The translations under genes and the position numbers were made by a program. DNA of 64,000 nucleotides from CAYUMU01 sp964445985 (GTDB taxonomy: Bacteria; Planctomycetota; Planctomycetia; Pirellulales; S012-138), in the NCBI GenBank assembly GCA_964445985.1, contig CAYUMU010000008.1, forward strand, positions 71,916 to 135,915, in the 5' to 3' direction. This document shows, in pieces, positions 1 through 8,964 of the stretch (positions are counted from its first letter, which is position 1; each line of letters begins with the position of its first letter). The notes below the pieces were generated by a model. It ran no database searches. It was not told where the DNA came from and saw only the letters and a list, made by a program, of their open reading frames with translations.

Positions 1-912
1 TTCTCGATCGGCTGTGTGGGCGTCGACGTAGTTGACAATGATTTCTGTTTCGCCCTGAACTTCGAGCACGCCATTGCCGGGTTGGGGCTTGCCCAACTCG
101 GTAACGATCGAGCCCAAGATCACGCGCACGTTGCGCCCCACGGGATGGCAGATCACCTCCTCGCGGTCGCCCTCTTTCGTTTCGCAAATCACCTTGATCG
201 ACGTCCCGGCATCGAGGGCGGCAAGATCGGCGTCTTCGACTTTCACAAAGATTCGTTTGCCCGCTTCGACTTTCTCCACCGAAGCGTCGTCGCTGGAAAA
301 TGCCGTGCCGACCTTTTGCAGGGCTTCGATCGCCCGGCTGTAGTGCCCGAGCTGGAAGTGTCCCAAGCCGATGTAGTAATAGGCTTCATTTACTTGCTGG
401 CTGACGGGAAAACCTTCGATCACGTCGCGCATGACTTGGAAACACTTTCCGAAATTTCGCGCTTCGTAAAAGCAGACTCCCATTTTGAGCGTGGCCTCGG
501 CCCGTTGCTCGTCGTCGCGGTTTTCTTCATCGGCCGAAGCAGCAAAATGGCCGCGGGCACGGTCGTAAGCCCGATCGCGTTCGAGGAAGTAATTGCCCAA
601 TCGCATGTGGGCCTCGAACCGCACTCGGCTGCGGGGGTATCGCTCGATCACCGACTGCCAGATTTCCACGGCTTTGGCTGTTTCATCGGCGTCGTACCGC
701 GAATCGCCGGCTTCCACCAACTTTCGGGCCGCGCGATCTTCGACCAACGACCCGCGAATGGCGCCGCCTGCTCCTTCCTCGTCGGCCTCTTGGGCCGCGG
801 CCGACGACAAAAACAGGCCTTCGCCACCGAACAAGGTCGTTACCCCGAACAGGGCCGCCGCCATCAGCAAAACTCGGGAAAGTCGCTGAGAAAACGCGTG
901 GTATGCAATCAT
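1..912 (-). CDS. TPR-repeat exported protein, 3' end outside window
   Basis: The minus frame is open from an ATG at 912 to the window edge, giving 304 N-terminal residues. A hydrophobic leader (about residues 8-40, ending near an AAAQEA site) suggests export. Helical repeat pairs follow with TPR character: a stretch around DETAKAVEIWQSVIERYP, then LKMGVCFYEARNFGKCF and YYIGLGHFQLGHYSRAIEAL. After the repeats comes a beta-type region (SIKVICETKEGDREEV, then VRVILGSIVTELGKP) that may be a separate domain. It lies 509 bp downstream of the DUF1501 gene on the same strand, so operon membership is uncertain. TPR proteins are usually scaffolds; no specific role is visible. Confidence 0.8.
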   Translation of the reverse strand, partial: MIAYHAFSQRLSRVLLMAAALFGVTTLFGGEGLFLSSAAAQEADEEGAGGAIRGSLVEDRAARKLVEAGDSRYDADETAKAVEIWQSVIERYPRSRVRFEAHMRLGNYFLERDRAYDRARGHFAASADEENRDDEQRAEATLKMGVCFYEARNFGKCFQVMRDVIEGFPVSQQVNEAYYYIGLGHFQLGHYSRAIEALQKVGTAFSSDDASVEKVEAGKRIFVKVEDADLAALDAGTSIKVICETKEGDREEVICHPVGRNVRVILGSIVTELGKPQPGNGVLEVQGETEIIVNYVDAHTADRE

Positions 913-1421
913 GTATCTGAGGCCTGCTGCCAAGAACGACCAGGACGGTAAGTAATCCAGACTAATTGCCCGAAGACATGTGGGCAAATGCCTGACTCCG
1001 GTAATTCGACATCTCCAGCAATAAGGAAAGGCGAAATTGGGATGGAGGGGGCGGGAGGGCAAAGAGCGCGCAACATGACAGTTGCCTCTTTCAGCGTACA
1101 CCACGCGCATATCCCACCAAGAAAGATGCGCCCGGCGGGAGGGTGCGTCTCTGCTTGGACTGCCACAGACGGTGGGGGAGCTTCATGCTCAGTTCGAGAG
1201 AGAAAAGTCATCGCAAACACGTTGGCGAAGCCGAGGGGAGCGGCTGCGGCAAACGCTATTCGACATGTTTTCTCGCAAAGAAGGCCATCCTGGGCCAAAA
1301 GCCTCTTGGCAGCCCGCCGCCGGGGGAGATTTCACACCCCCCCGGCAGCGTCTGATCCATTTTCAATTCTCTCTTATTCATTTCTCTCAATCACTTGGGG
1401 TTTGCGAGCTGCAAATCCCAA
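913..1421. other. 509-bp intergenic region, one hairpin
   Basis: I find no convincing gene on either strand; the short frames have no family resemblance and no ribosome binding site. One strong stem, GCCGGGGG (1319-1326) with CCCCCGGC (1339-1346), sits about 75 bp past the stop of the DUF1501 gene. It could help end that transcript, but no T-run follows it on the minus strand. Confidence 0.4.
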
Positions 1422-2684
1422 TTACGAGAACAATTCTTGCACCGGCTGGGCGCCGTCCACCAACTTCATCGGACGTTGGAGAGGCGTCATCACTTCCTTG
1501 GTGTAATCAATACCAAGAGCGTGGCAAATGCTGGCGTGCAGGCTTGGCACTTCCACGGGACGATCCTTGGGACGATAGCCGTCTTCGTCCGACGAACCGA
1601 TGACCTGGCCGCCGGCGATGCCGCCGCCAGCCATGAAGCAGCTGAACACGCCCGGGTGGTGGTCGCGACCAGCGTCGGGGTTGATCTTGGGCGTGCGGCC
1701 GAACTCGCTCAGCATCACGATCAAGGTCTTCTCCAGCAGTCCGCTTTCGGAAAGATCTTGAATCAACGACGACAGGGCCGGATCCATGGTTTCACCATGA
1801 TTCCGCATGGCCGTGAAGTTGTTGCTGTGGGTATCAAACCCGCCGCGATTCACCTGCACGAAACGGACACCGTTTTCGACCAGCCGGCGCGCCATCAGGG
1901 CGCCGCGACCGAACTCGGTTTCGCCGTAACGTTGCACGATCCGCTGATCCATGCTCTGCAGGTCGAAAGCCTCCAAAGCGGGGCTCCGCATCAGGGCCAC
2001 GGCCTCGTTCACCGAGGTGCTGGCGGCGTCAAACTTGTCGCTGGGCACGCGAGCCGCGTAACGATTGTTGACGCGAGCCAGGATGTCCAAACGCTTGTTG
2101 CCGCGAACCTCGGCAATGCCCGAGGGGAAGGCCAAGTAAGGATCCTTTTCGCCCGGACGTCCTACATAGTAGGCTTCGCAGCGTTGCCCCAGGTAGCTGG
2201 CGCCGCGGGCCTGGCCGCTGATCGACACAAACGCCGGCAAATCGCCAAGTTTGTCGCGCTCGTGGGCAATCACCGAACCGATGCCAGGGTGACGAAGATT
2301 GCCAGCCTGGTTGTAGCTGGTCTGCAGCTGGTAGCTGGCCCGGCCGTGGTCGCCGTTTTGACCGGCAATGGAGCGGATGATGGCGGCATGGTGCATCTGT
2401 CGCGACAGCAGCGGGAATATCTCGCTGATGGTCACGCCGGGAGCCGAGGTATGGATCGGCTGGAATTCACCCTGCGTGGGACGGCCCGGTTTGGGATCCC
2501 AAGTATCCAGATGGCTCATGCCGCCGCCATTCCAGAACAAGATCACGTGTTCGGCAGTTGCCTTGCGATCTTTGCCCGAAAATGCCAGCAGGTCGCGGAC
2601 CTGCATGCCCAACAGGGTGGCGCCGGTCGCTCCGAGCATGGCGCGACGCGACACTTTGTACCCAGCACACGGCTTCGAATTCAT
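1422..2684 (-). CDS. DUF1501 family exported protein
   Basis: 420 aa. The N-terminus has a twin-arginine type leader (SRRAMLGATGATLLG, about residues 12-26), so export through Tat is likely. Family hallmarks are WNGGGMSHLDTWDPKPG near residue 55, an LARRLVENGVRFVQV-type segment, and LSEFGRTPKIN with GRDHHP near residues 310-330. DUF1501 belongs to the alkaline phosphatase/sulfatase-like superfamily and is greatly expanded in Planctomycetota; its substrate is unknown. The ATG is supported by AAGGAG at 2691-2696, six bases upstream. It follows the DUF1549/DUF1553 gene by 100 bp in the same direction, the usual pairing for these families. Confidence 0.93.
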   Translation of the reverse strand: MNSKPCAGYKVSRRAMLGATGATLLGMQVRDLLAFSGKDRKATAEHVILFWNGGGMSHLDTWDPKPGRPTQGEFQPIHTSAPGVTISEIFPLLSRQMHHAAIIRSIAGQNGDHGRASYQLQTSYNQAGNLRHPGIGSVIAHERDKLGDLPAFVSISGQARGASYLGQRCEAYYVGRPGEKDPYLAFPSGIAEVRGNKRLDILARVNNRYAARVPSDKFDAASTSVNEAVALMRSPALEAFDLQSMDQRIVQRYGETEFGRGALMARRLVENGVRFVQVNRGGFDTHSNNFTAMRNHGETMDPALSSLIQDLSESGLLEKTLIVMLSEFGRTPKINPDAGRDHHPGVFSCFMAGGGIAGGQVIGSSDEDGYRPKDRPVEVPSLHASICHALGIDYTKEVMTPLQRPMKLVDGAQPVQELFS

Positions 2685-2784
2685 GCTCTACTCCTTAGCG
2701 GTTACTCACGAACGATTGCGTTGAAGATTGAAAAGTGAAGTTGGGCGCGAGGGCAACTCTGTTGCGGCCCTCTCTCGAAGTTGG

Positions 2785-4947
2785 CTACGGCAGGAACCGA
2801 AATTCATGGCAATTGAAGAGAACCCATCGCAGGTCGGCGACACCTTCGCGGGTGCTCTCGGCCAAAGCTACGATTTCTTCCGCCTCGGCCAGTTCCTCCG
2901 TGGAGGGATCGCGCGTGAGGATCTCCTGGTAGGCGAATTGAATGGCACTCTTGACATTGGCCTTCTCGCCGACAACCAGCGGGTAGATCGGCTCGAAATC
3001 GCCCACCCGAGCGGCTTCGTGGGTCAGCTTGCCATTGAGCATCATCAGGGCCTGCCGCATGGAAGCGGTCTCTTCGCGGTGATCGCCCAAATCCACGCGG
3101 CCCGGCTGACCGAACACGCGGAGGAAGTGCGCTTGCGGCGCGGGCGACGCCATGCGGGTGGCGCTCACAAACTTGGGGTTGTCGTCGATGACCACGTCCT
3201 GGTAACGCTCGACGTATCGCATGCGAGGACTCTGCGGACGCTTCTCCTCTTGCATCATCCGCATGGCCTCGAGTTCCTCGTTCGACATCACCTTCATTTG
3301 GTCCACCTTCGGAGCCATGCTGTCCGCGGCGAGCACGGCGGCAAAGTTGACTTCGATCGCGGATTCCAAATCGTAGCCGCCACCCACCATCATGGGCTTC
3401 GACATGGCCATTTCGCCGCCCGCTCCGGCCTGGGGCGTTCCGATGGAAGCCAGATCGCCACCCTCGCGGGGAACAGCGACGCGAACCAGTTGGCTGACCG
3501 TTTTGGTGTTGGCGCCTTGAGGGTACTTGAAGTCGAACAAGTGGCCCGCTTGCACAATGCTGTCGTACAGCGACTCGGCGATCATGCGGCGGACGGGCGA
3601 CGAGGTAAAGGCAGCTTCTGCCTCTTCGCGAATTCCCGGAGCCACGTTGTAGAGGCGTCCCCGTTGGTAGGCTTCCGTCGCCACGATGGTTGCCACCAGG
3701 CGGCGAATGTCGTAACCGCCCGCCACGAATTCGTCCGCGAGCAAGTCGAGCGTTTCCGGATGGCTGGGAGGATTCGCTTCGCTGAAGTCGTCTACCGGTT
3801 CCACAAAACCGTGACCGATCAGGTCGGCCCAAACCCGATTCACAAACGACCGCGAGAAATAACGATTGCGTGGGCTGGTGATCAAATTGGCAACATCAAT
3901 CCGAAGCTGGCTCATCTTGTAGAGGTCGCCTTGGACATCGATCTTCGACCGCTCCTGTTTGGCCTCGGAGGCAATGTCAAAGAACTCTTTGCCCTGCCCA
4001 TTGGCGGCTTTTTTAACGGTCGTTTCCGAGGCAGCCAACAAGTCGTCCAGCGAAGGCCCCTCCGGTCGATTCTTGGCCTGGGCTTGGGCATTCCGCATCA
4101 TTTGCAGCCGGGCCATGTATTGCGGAGTTTCATCCTTGCCCACGGTGGCGAACGGGAAGGACGGCGTCATGGGAGCTCTCGGCTCGCCGTTGCGGGCCAT
4201 GTCGGCGGGCGGCCAGAGAACGGCGGTGGTCGCCATCTCGGTGGTGTAGACCACGCCCGTCAGCTCACTCTCCACACGCCTGGTCTTGCCGAAGTAGGCG
4301 GCAAAGCTGTAGAACTCTTCCCGCGTCCACACATCGAACGGGTGATCGTGACACTCGGCACACGCAATGCGAATACCCATAAGCATTTGCGAGGCAGAAC
4401 CCGCCAGGGCCATGGGGTCGGCATTGTCGCCGAGAATGAAGCCAACTTCGGGAGTGGTGCCCGGCTTGCCGCTGGCGGAAATCAACCGGCGGCAAATCTC
4501 GTCGTAGGGCACGTTGTCTCGAACGGCTTGGTAGATATAGGCTTGCAGCTGCGATCCGCCATCCGCGTTGCTGCGAATCCGCAGCAGGTCCGACATGAAG
4601 ACCGTCCAGCGATCCGTAAAGCGTTCATCGCTGAGCAGTCGGTCGATCAGCTTGGCCCGACGGTCGGCGGCCGGCATCGCGAAAAACTGCTTGTATTCGT
4701 CGACGGTCGGAATGCGTCCGATCAGGTCCACCGTGGCGCGTCGCAGGAAAGCGGCGTCGTCGACCAGAGGGGCGACTTCTGCCCCGCGGCCTTCGTTCTC
4801 CGATTTCAAGACTTCATCGAGCTGGGCGGCAACCGCCTGGGGAGTGGGAGCCTGATACTCGGCTGCCAGAGCTGCGGTTGAGGCAAAAACAACCAAAGCT
4901 CCCACCAATTGGGAGGTTGCGAAACCTCTCCATCGACGATGAATCAC
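2785..4947 (-). CDS. DUF1549/DUF1553 exported protein (PSD1 type)
   Basis: 720 aa from the GTG at 4947. I chose this over the GTG at 4971 because AAGGAG (4954-4959) lies six bases before it and the product then begins directly with a signal peptide (GALVVFASTAALAAEYQ). The N-terminal DUF1549 part includes FLRRATVDLIGRIPT and a CAECH motif at about residues 196-200 followed by DHPFDVW. This is a conserved CxxCH that could hold c-type haem. The C-terminal DUF1553 part has FVNRVWADLIGHGFVEPVDD and RRLVATIVATEAYQRG. It is first in a minus-strand unit with the DUF1501 gene. The family is abundant in planctomycetes but has no proven reaction. Confidence 0.92.
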   Translation of the reverse strand: MIHRRWRGFATSQLVGALVVFASTAALAAEYQAPTPQAVAAQLDEVLKSENEGRGAEVAPLVDDAAFLRRATVDLIGRIPTVDEYKQFFAMPAADRRAKLIDRLLSDERFTDRWTVFMSDLLRIRSNADGGSQLQAYIYQAVRDNVPYDEICRRLISASGKPGTTPEVGFILGDNADPMALAGSASQMLMGIRIACAECHDHPFDVWTREEFYSFAAYFGKTRRVESELTGVVYTTEMATTAVLWPPADMARNGEPRAPMTPSFPFATVGKDETPQYMARLQMMRNAQAQAKNRPEGPSLDDLLAASETTVKKAANGQGKEFFDIASEAKQERSKIDVQGDLYKMSQLRIDVANLITSPRNRYFSRSFVNRVWADLIGHGFVEPVDDFSEANPPSHPETLDLLADEFVAGGYDIRRLVATIVATEAYQRGRLYNVAPGIREEAEAAFTSSPVRRMIAESLYDSIVQAGHLFDFKYPQGANTKTVSQLVRVAVPREGGDLASIGTPQAGAGGEMAMSKPMMVGGGYDLESAIEVNFAAVLAADSMAPKVDQMKVMSNEELEAMRMMQEEKRPQSPRMRYVERYQDVVIDDNPKFVSATRMASPAPQAHFLRVFGQPGRVDLGDHREETASMRQALMMLNGKLTHEAARVGDFEPIYPLVVGEKANVKSAIQFAYQEILTRDPSTEELAEAEEIVALAESTREGVADLRWVLFNCHEFRFLP

Positions 4948-5562
4948 CTGCTGCTCCTTTCCATGATGCACTGCGGGGGGCCAACAACGCCAATCGTGCC
5001 AGCCAACCAGGCACCCGACGAGTAGCCAAACTAGCCCCCCATCAGGCTGATGCTTATTGATAATCGAGAGTCGATCCGTACGAAAGAAATTTGTTGTGAA
5101 AATCTGGGCAACTTAAACCCGGTTGCGGTACGCAACCTCCCATTGGTGGGATGGATGCGACCTGAAATGGGCAGGTTTTACCATTCGCTGTTGTCGCCTA
5201 GGTTTGTTGCCATAGATTTGTAGAAAATGCCGAAACGGTTACGGTTTGCTGACGAGGGGTGTCGGGATGGTTCGCCGTAAGACCATACAGCATCGTTGGT
5301 TGCCAAACCACGAGCCCACTGGGCCGGGCGGTGAGAAAAATGGGCGGCGGCCCCGGTTCGACGGGGAGGATCGGGCCGGAGACCAGGCACTTTGGGCGAG
5401 CTTGTCGCCCCACCCTCGGGGCCGCAATGGAGTAAGTTGGAAGTGGGGTACAAACCGCGGAGGCTGAAATCTGGGTAACCGTCGAATGAATCCGGACAAG
5501 TCCTACGGATGTTGGGCTGAGCAAGCCAGGATTTGCCGCCAGACAACGAGTCAACCTGCCGG
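4948..5562. other. Intergenic region between divergent genes
   Basis: About 600 bp between the DUF1549/1553 start and the kinase promoter. Frames of 70-120 codons exist on both strands but show no signal peptide, no repeats and no recognisable family, and several overlap each other. Apart from the promoter described separately I see nothing I can assign. Confidence 0.4.
4954..4959 (-). promoter_or_regulatory. Ribosome binding site deciding the start at 4947
   Basis: The minus strand reads AAGGAG, six bases before GTG at 4947. The upstream GTG at 4971 lacks such a site, and using it would put charged residues ahead of the signal peptide. Confidence 0.7.
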
Positions 5563-5591
5563 TTGACCCTTGGGGATTGTCTACCTATAGT
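5563..5591 (+). promoter_or_regulatory. Sigma70-like promoter upstream of the kinase gene
   Basis: TTGACC (5563-5568) and TATAGT (5586-5591) are separated by exactly 17 bases; each hexamer has one mismatch to consensus. Transcription would start near 5598 and leave a leader of about 160 bases before the kinase start at 5762. This is the best promoter I can read by eye in the window. Confidence 0.6.
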
Positions 5592-5761
5592 GGATCACGT
5601 CGTACTCCCCGACATCGCACGTCTTTAGGGAGTCGGATTTGCCCCGTTTCAGGAGGGTCAACGGCAGCAAGTTCTGAAGGGTCAGTGGGGCTCGTATTCC
5701 AGCTACCATTCATCAAAACACCGATGAGCCGGGAAAGGTCGTGGAGGGACCTGTCGGGATC

Positions 5762-8700
5762 ATGGCGCAGTCATCCACATCCGGTCCACTTTCGAAGGAC
5801 CAGAATGCTGATCAACCGCCCCGGGGTGGGCACAGCGATCGCGATATATCTCTGAAGGTGTCCAACGTCTTGGAATCCGATCGCACGGCAATCTCCGAAG
5901 GCGGTGGGCTGCCGGTGAAGGGAACCTCCCATCTCGATAGCCCTTCCGGCTCGCGTTCGAGTGGATCTTCGGCCACCCGAGACATGGCTCCCTCGGTTCT
6001 GCCAGGCGAAATAGCCGCGGTCGAGCAGCGCGCCGCGGAGCGGCCCCTCTCGGGCAGTTCTGCTTCGCAGGCTCCCGCGGGCGACCATACCGTCATTTCA
6101 CAAGATCCCCCCGTTCCCGTGCCGGGCACCACCGCCAGCCCCGCGGCCACCGAAAGCTTGCTCGGCGAATGGCTCGACCATTTTCAGCTGCTGGAGTTTG
6201 TGGGCGGGGGTGGAATGGGCGTGGTCTTTCGAGCCCGCGATTCTCGGCTCGACCGAACCGTGGCCCTGAAGATTTTGTCTTCCGACCGGGCGCGCGACCG
6301 TGAAACCGTTCGACGGTTCCGCAACGAGGCTCAATCGGCGGCCCGGCTCGACCACGACAATATTGCCCGCGTGTACTACGTGGGAGAAGATCGAGGGCTG
6401 AACTACATTGCCTTCGAATATGTCGACGGCACGAACATGCGGGACCTGGTCGTGGAGCGGGGTCCGCTTCCCGTGGCCGAAGCCGTCGATTACATGATGC
6501 AGCTGGCCCACGCGCTGTCGCACGCCAGCGGCCGCAATGTGATTCACCGCGACATTAAGCCGTCCAACGTGCTGGTCACCCGCAATGGGAGGGTGAAGTT
6601 GGTGGATATGGGGCTGGCTCGATTGTCGCAAGTTCAGCACACAGATGATCTTACGGCCAGCGGCGTAACGTTGGGAACATTTGATTACATTTCTCCCGAG
6701 CAGGCCCGCGACCCTCGCTCCGCCGACGTTCGCAGCGACATTTACTCCCTGGGTTGCACGTTCTATTTCATGCTGACGGGGCGTCCGCCGTTTCCGAATG
6801 GCAACGTGCTGCAGAAGTTGTTGCAGCACCAGGGCGATACGCCGCCCGATCCGCGCGACACCAATCCTGGCATCCCCGAAGAGGTTGTTCGGGTATTGCG
6901 GCGCATGTTGGTCAAAGAACCGGGCCGGCGTTACCAGGACGCCGGCGCTCTGATTGTCGATTTGTCTCGGCTAGCGGAGCAGTTGGGCATCGACCTCTCG
7001 AACTTGGGCGCGGCCTATGTGGCTCAGGAGCCCGCGGCTTGGAGTCGATGGTTGCAGCGCAATCTGCCGTGGCTCGCCCCGGTGTTGGCGCTCGGCGTTG
7101 CCTTGCTGGTGCTCGACAGCGTTTGGTCTCGCAAACAGCCTCCCGCCGAAAACTGGAGGCCGTCCTCGCGATTTGGCCCTCCGGTCCAATCATTGCCGGA
7201 AAACCTTTCTCCGTCTCCCGCGGTCGAATCCACAAGTCAACCGGGAACGTCTCCCGTGGCGATAACTCGCCCCGATATGACCGCGCTGCGAGTCGCCGCG
7301 GTGTCGTCCGCGGCTGCAAGCGATCCCGCGTCGACGGATTCGGCCAGCCTGGCAGCGTCGTCGGGCGGGTCGGGCGTTCAGGTCGCCGCGTTCGACGCCC
7401 ATCTAACCTGGAACTCTGGATCAACCTTGCCCACCAGTGTCGCCCTTCGATTTGAAGACGTGCCGGCGGTAGAACTTCCGCCGGCCGCCGAACCGCATCC
7501 GCCCGGCTTGCTGGTGGTTCGTCCCGGCGCGCCTCCGATGCACCCATACGAGTTCGCCACCCTCGCCGAAGCTTGCAATGCCGCGGATGCCGGCGACGTG
7601 ATCGAACTTCGCTACACGGGGCGTCAGATAGAACCGGCCGTGCGGGTGACGCGCGCCGTGACCATTCGAGCTGGCACTCGGCCAACCGGCGAACCGCATC
7701 GACCGGTGCTCGTGTTTTCGCCCGACGAAACCGACACGGCCCGCAGCATGTTCAGCATTGCTGGCGTGAAACTCTCGCTGCGGAACGTGGTGGTTGAAAT
7801 GAACCTTCCCCTGGGAGGGTTGAACGGCGCGTGGACCATGGCCGAGTTGCAACAGGGAGAACTGGAAGCGGAACAGTGTGTCTTCAGTCTCACGCGTCCT
7901 TTAGGACACGAGACGCCGAGTTTCTTCTGCGTGCGGGCGGATCAGCGGGCAGAGTCCATGATGATGAACCCCGCGATGATCGAGCCCGTGGTTCGACGCG
8001 CCAGCGTTGGGCGAGTGCGGCTGGTCAACTGCATTGCGCGGGGAGAAGCCGTGCTGGTGTTTGCCGAGCAAATGGCGCCCTTGCTCCTGGAGTGGCAGAA
8101 CGGACTGTTCGCAAGCATGGAGTCGCTGCTGAAAGCCAGCGGCGGTGTGATGGAGCAAGGCAGTTCTCGCATCACCTTGAATCTCGATCATCTCACGGCG
8201 CTCATTCCCGGAGGGCTGTGCGTGCTGGAAACCAGTGACGACTATCCTCGCCTGGTGCCGCTCGATGTTCGTTGCAGCAACAGTATCCTGGTGGGGTCGG
8301 GCGGCCGACCGCTGATCGATGTCTCCGCGGCCGAACCGGTCGGTCTGCAGCAAGGGCAGCTATCGTGGCAAGGCATTCACAACGTCTACGATGGTTTCTC
8401 GACGCTGTGGAGTTTGCGCGATCGCACCGTCAACGAGCCCTCGCATGATTTGAACGCTTCGCTGTGGCAGGAATACTGGGGCACGGATCGCGAACAGCAA
8501 GCCTTTTTTGGTCCGGTGCAATGGCGCGGAGGTTCGCCCCTGGGGGCGAATGTCTCTTTGGACCACCATCAGGCACTCGAATATCAGATCCAATCCCAGT
8601 TTGAAGTTGACCACCCCGCGAGTGACGAAGGCCCGGTGGGCATGCAATTCTCACGTTTACCGACCATCCCCTTGGCGAGTGAAATGCAGCCAGCGCTCAA

Positions 8701-8779
8701 GGCCACGTTGCCAATGAACCTGCCTCGGAATTCGCCGGCAAAACTCATCCCTCCGGCCGCCAGTTCCGCTAGTCCTTAA
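5762..8779 (+). CDS. Transmembrane Ser/Thr protein kinase with beta-helix-like ectodomain
   Basis: 1005 aa from the ATG at 5762; a GTG at 5741 would add seven residues. A low-complexity N-terminus (about 1-135) is followed by a PknB-type kinase domain. Visible landmarks are the glycine loop VGGGGMGVV (about 147-155), VALK lysine (about 170), HRDIKPSN (about 262-269), a DMG in place of DFG (about 282) and a SPEQA segment. One membrane helix lies at about 437-455 (LAPVLALGVALLVLD). The remaining 550 residues would be outside the cytoplasm. They contain a stretch typical of parallel beta-helix proteins (FATLAEACNAADAGDVIEL and VTRAVTIRAGTR). It probably senses an external ligand and phosphorylates cytoplasmic targets. 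The 632-aa gene follows after 185 bp. Confidence 0.9.
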   Translation: MAQSSTSGPLSKDQNADQPPRGGHSDRDISLKVSNVLESDRTAISEGGGLPVKGTSHLDSPSGSRSSGSSATRDMAPSVLPGEIAAVEQRAAERPLSGSSASQAPAGDHTVISQDPPVPVPGTTASPAATESLLGEWLDHFQLLEFVGGGGMGVVFRARDSRLDRTVALKILSSDRARDRETVRRFRNEAQSAARLDHDNIARVYYVGEDRGLNYIAFEYVDGTNMRDLVVERGPLPVAEAVDYMMQLAHALSHASGRNVIHRDIKPSNVLVTRNGRVKLVDMGLARLSQVQHTDDLTASGVTLGTFDYISPEQARDPRSADVRSDIYSLGCTFYFMLTGRPPFPNGNVLQKLLQHQGDTPPDPRDTNPGIPEEVVRVLRRMLVKEPGRRYQDAGALIVDLSRLAEQLGIDLSNLGAAYVAQEPAAWSRWLQRNLPWLAPVLALGVALLVLDSVWSRKQPPAENWRPSSRFGPPVQSLPENLSPSPAVESTSQPGTSPVAITRPDMTALRVAAVSSAAASDPASTDSASLAASSGGSGVQVAAFDAHLTWNSGSTLPTSVALRFEDVPAVELPPAAEPHPPGLLVVRPGAPPMHPYEFATLAEACNAADAGDVIELRYTGRQIEPAVRVTRAVTIRAGTRPTGEPHRPVLVFSPDETDTARSMFSIAGVKLSLRNVVVEMNLPLGGLNGAWTMAELQQGELEAEQCVFSLTRPLGHETPSFFCVRADQRAESMMMNPAMIEPVVRRASVGRVRLVNCIARGEAVLVFAEQMAPLLLEWQNGLFASMESLLKASGGVMEQGSSRITLNLDHLTALIPGGLCVLETSDDYPRLVPLDVRCSNSILVGSGGRPLIDVSAAEPVGLQQGQLSWQGIHNVYDGFSTLWSLRDRTVNEPSHDLNASLWQEYWGTDREQQAFFGPVQWRGGSPLGANVSLDHHQALEYQIQSQFEVDHPASDEGPVGMQFSRLPTIPLASEMQPALKATLPMNLPRNSPAKLIPPAASSASP

Positions 8780-8964
8780 TCGACCGCGGTGGTCGTGCCT
8801 CGCGCAATCGGTCACAAAACGTGCCGACACCAAGAAAAACGGCAACGTCGCCGAGTGTCCGTCACTGCTTTCCCTTCCGTCTCGTCCCAGGCCGTCGCTC
8901 CAAAGTCCTCCGGTTCCAAGGTTGCCTCATGGGTGTCCTCCGATTCCGCGCGAGCTAACTGACA

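Noticed and set aside
909..1506. Frames of 70-170 codons on both strands after the DUF1501 gene
   Set aside because: No coherent product, and one would run antisense into the DUF1501 gene.
2728..4881. A 717-codon open frame on the plus strand
   Set aside because: It lies entirely opposite the DUF1549/1553 gene and its product (His/Gly/Arg-rich) has no family similarity. Such shadows arise in GC-rich genes with strong third-base bias.
5178..5546. Overlapping frames of 70-120 codons upstream of the kinase
   Set aside because: Several frames on both strands overlap each other, none has a ribosome binding site or recognisable sequence; more likely intergenic.
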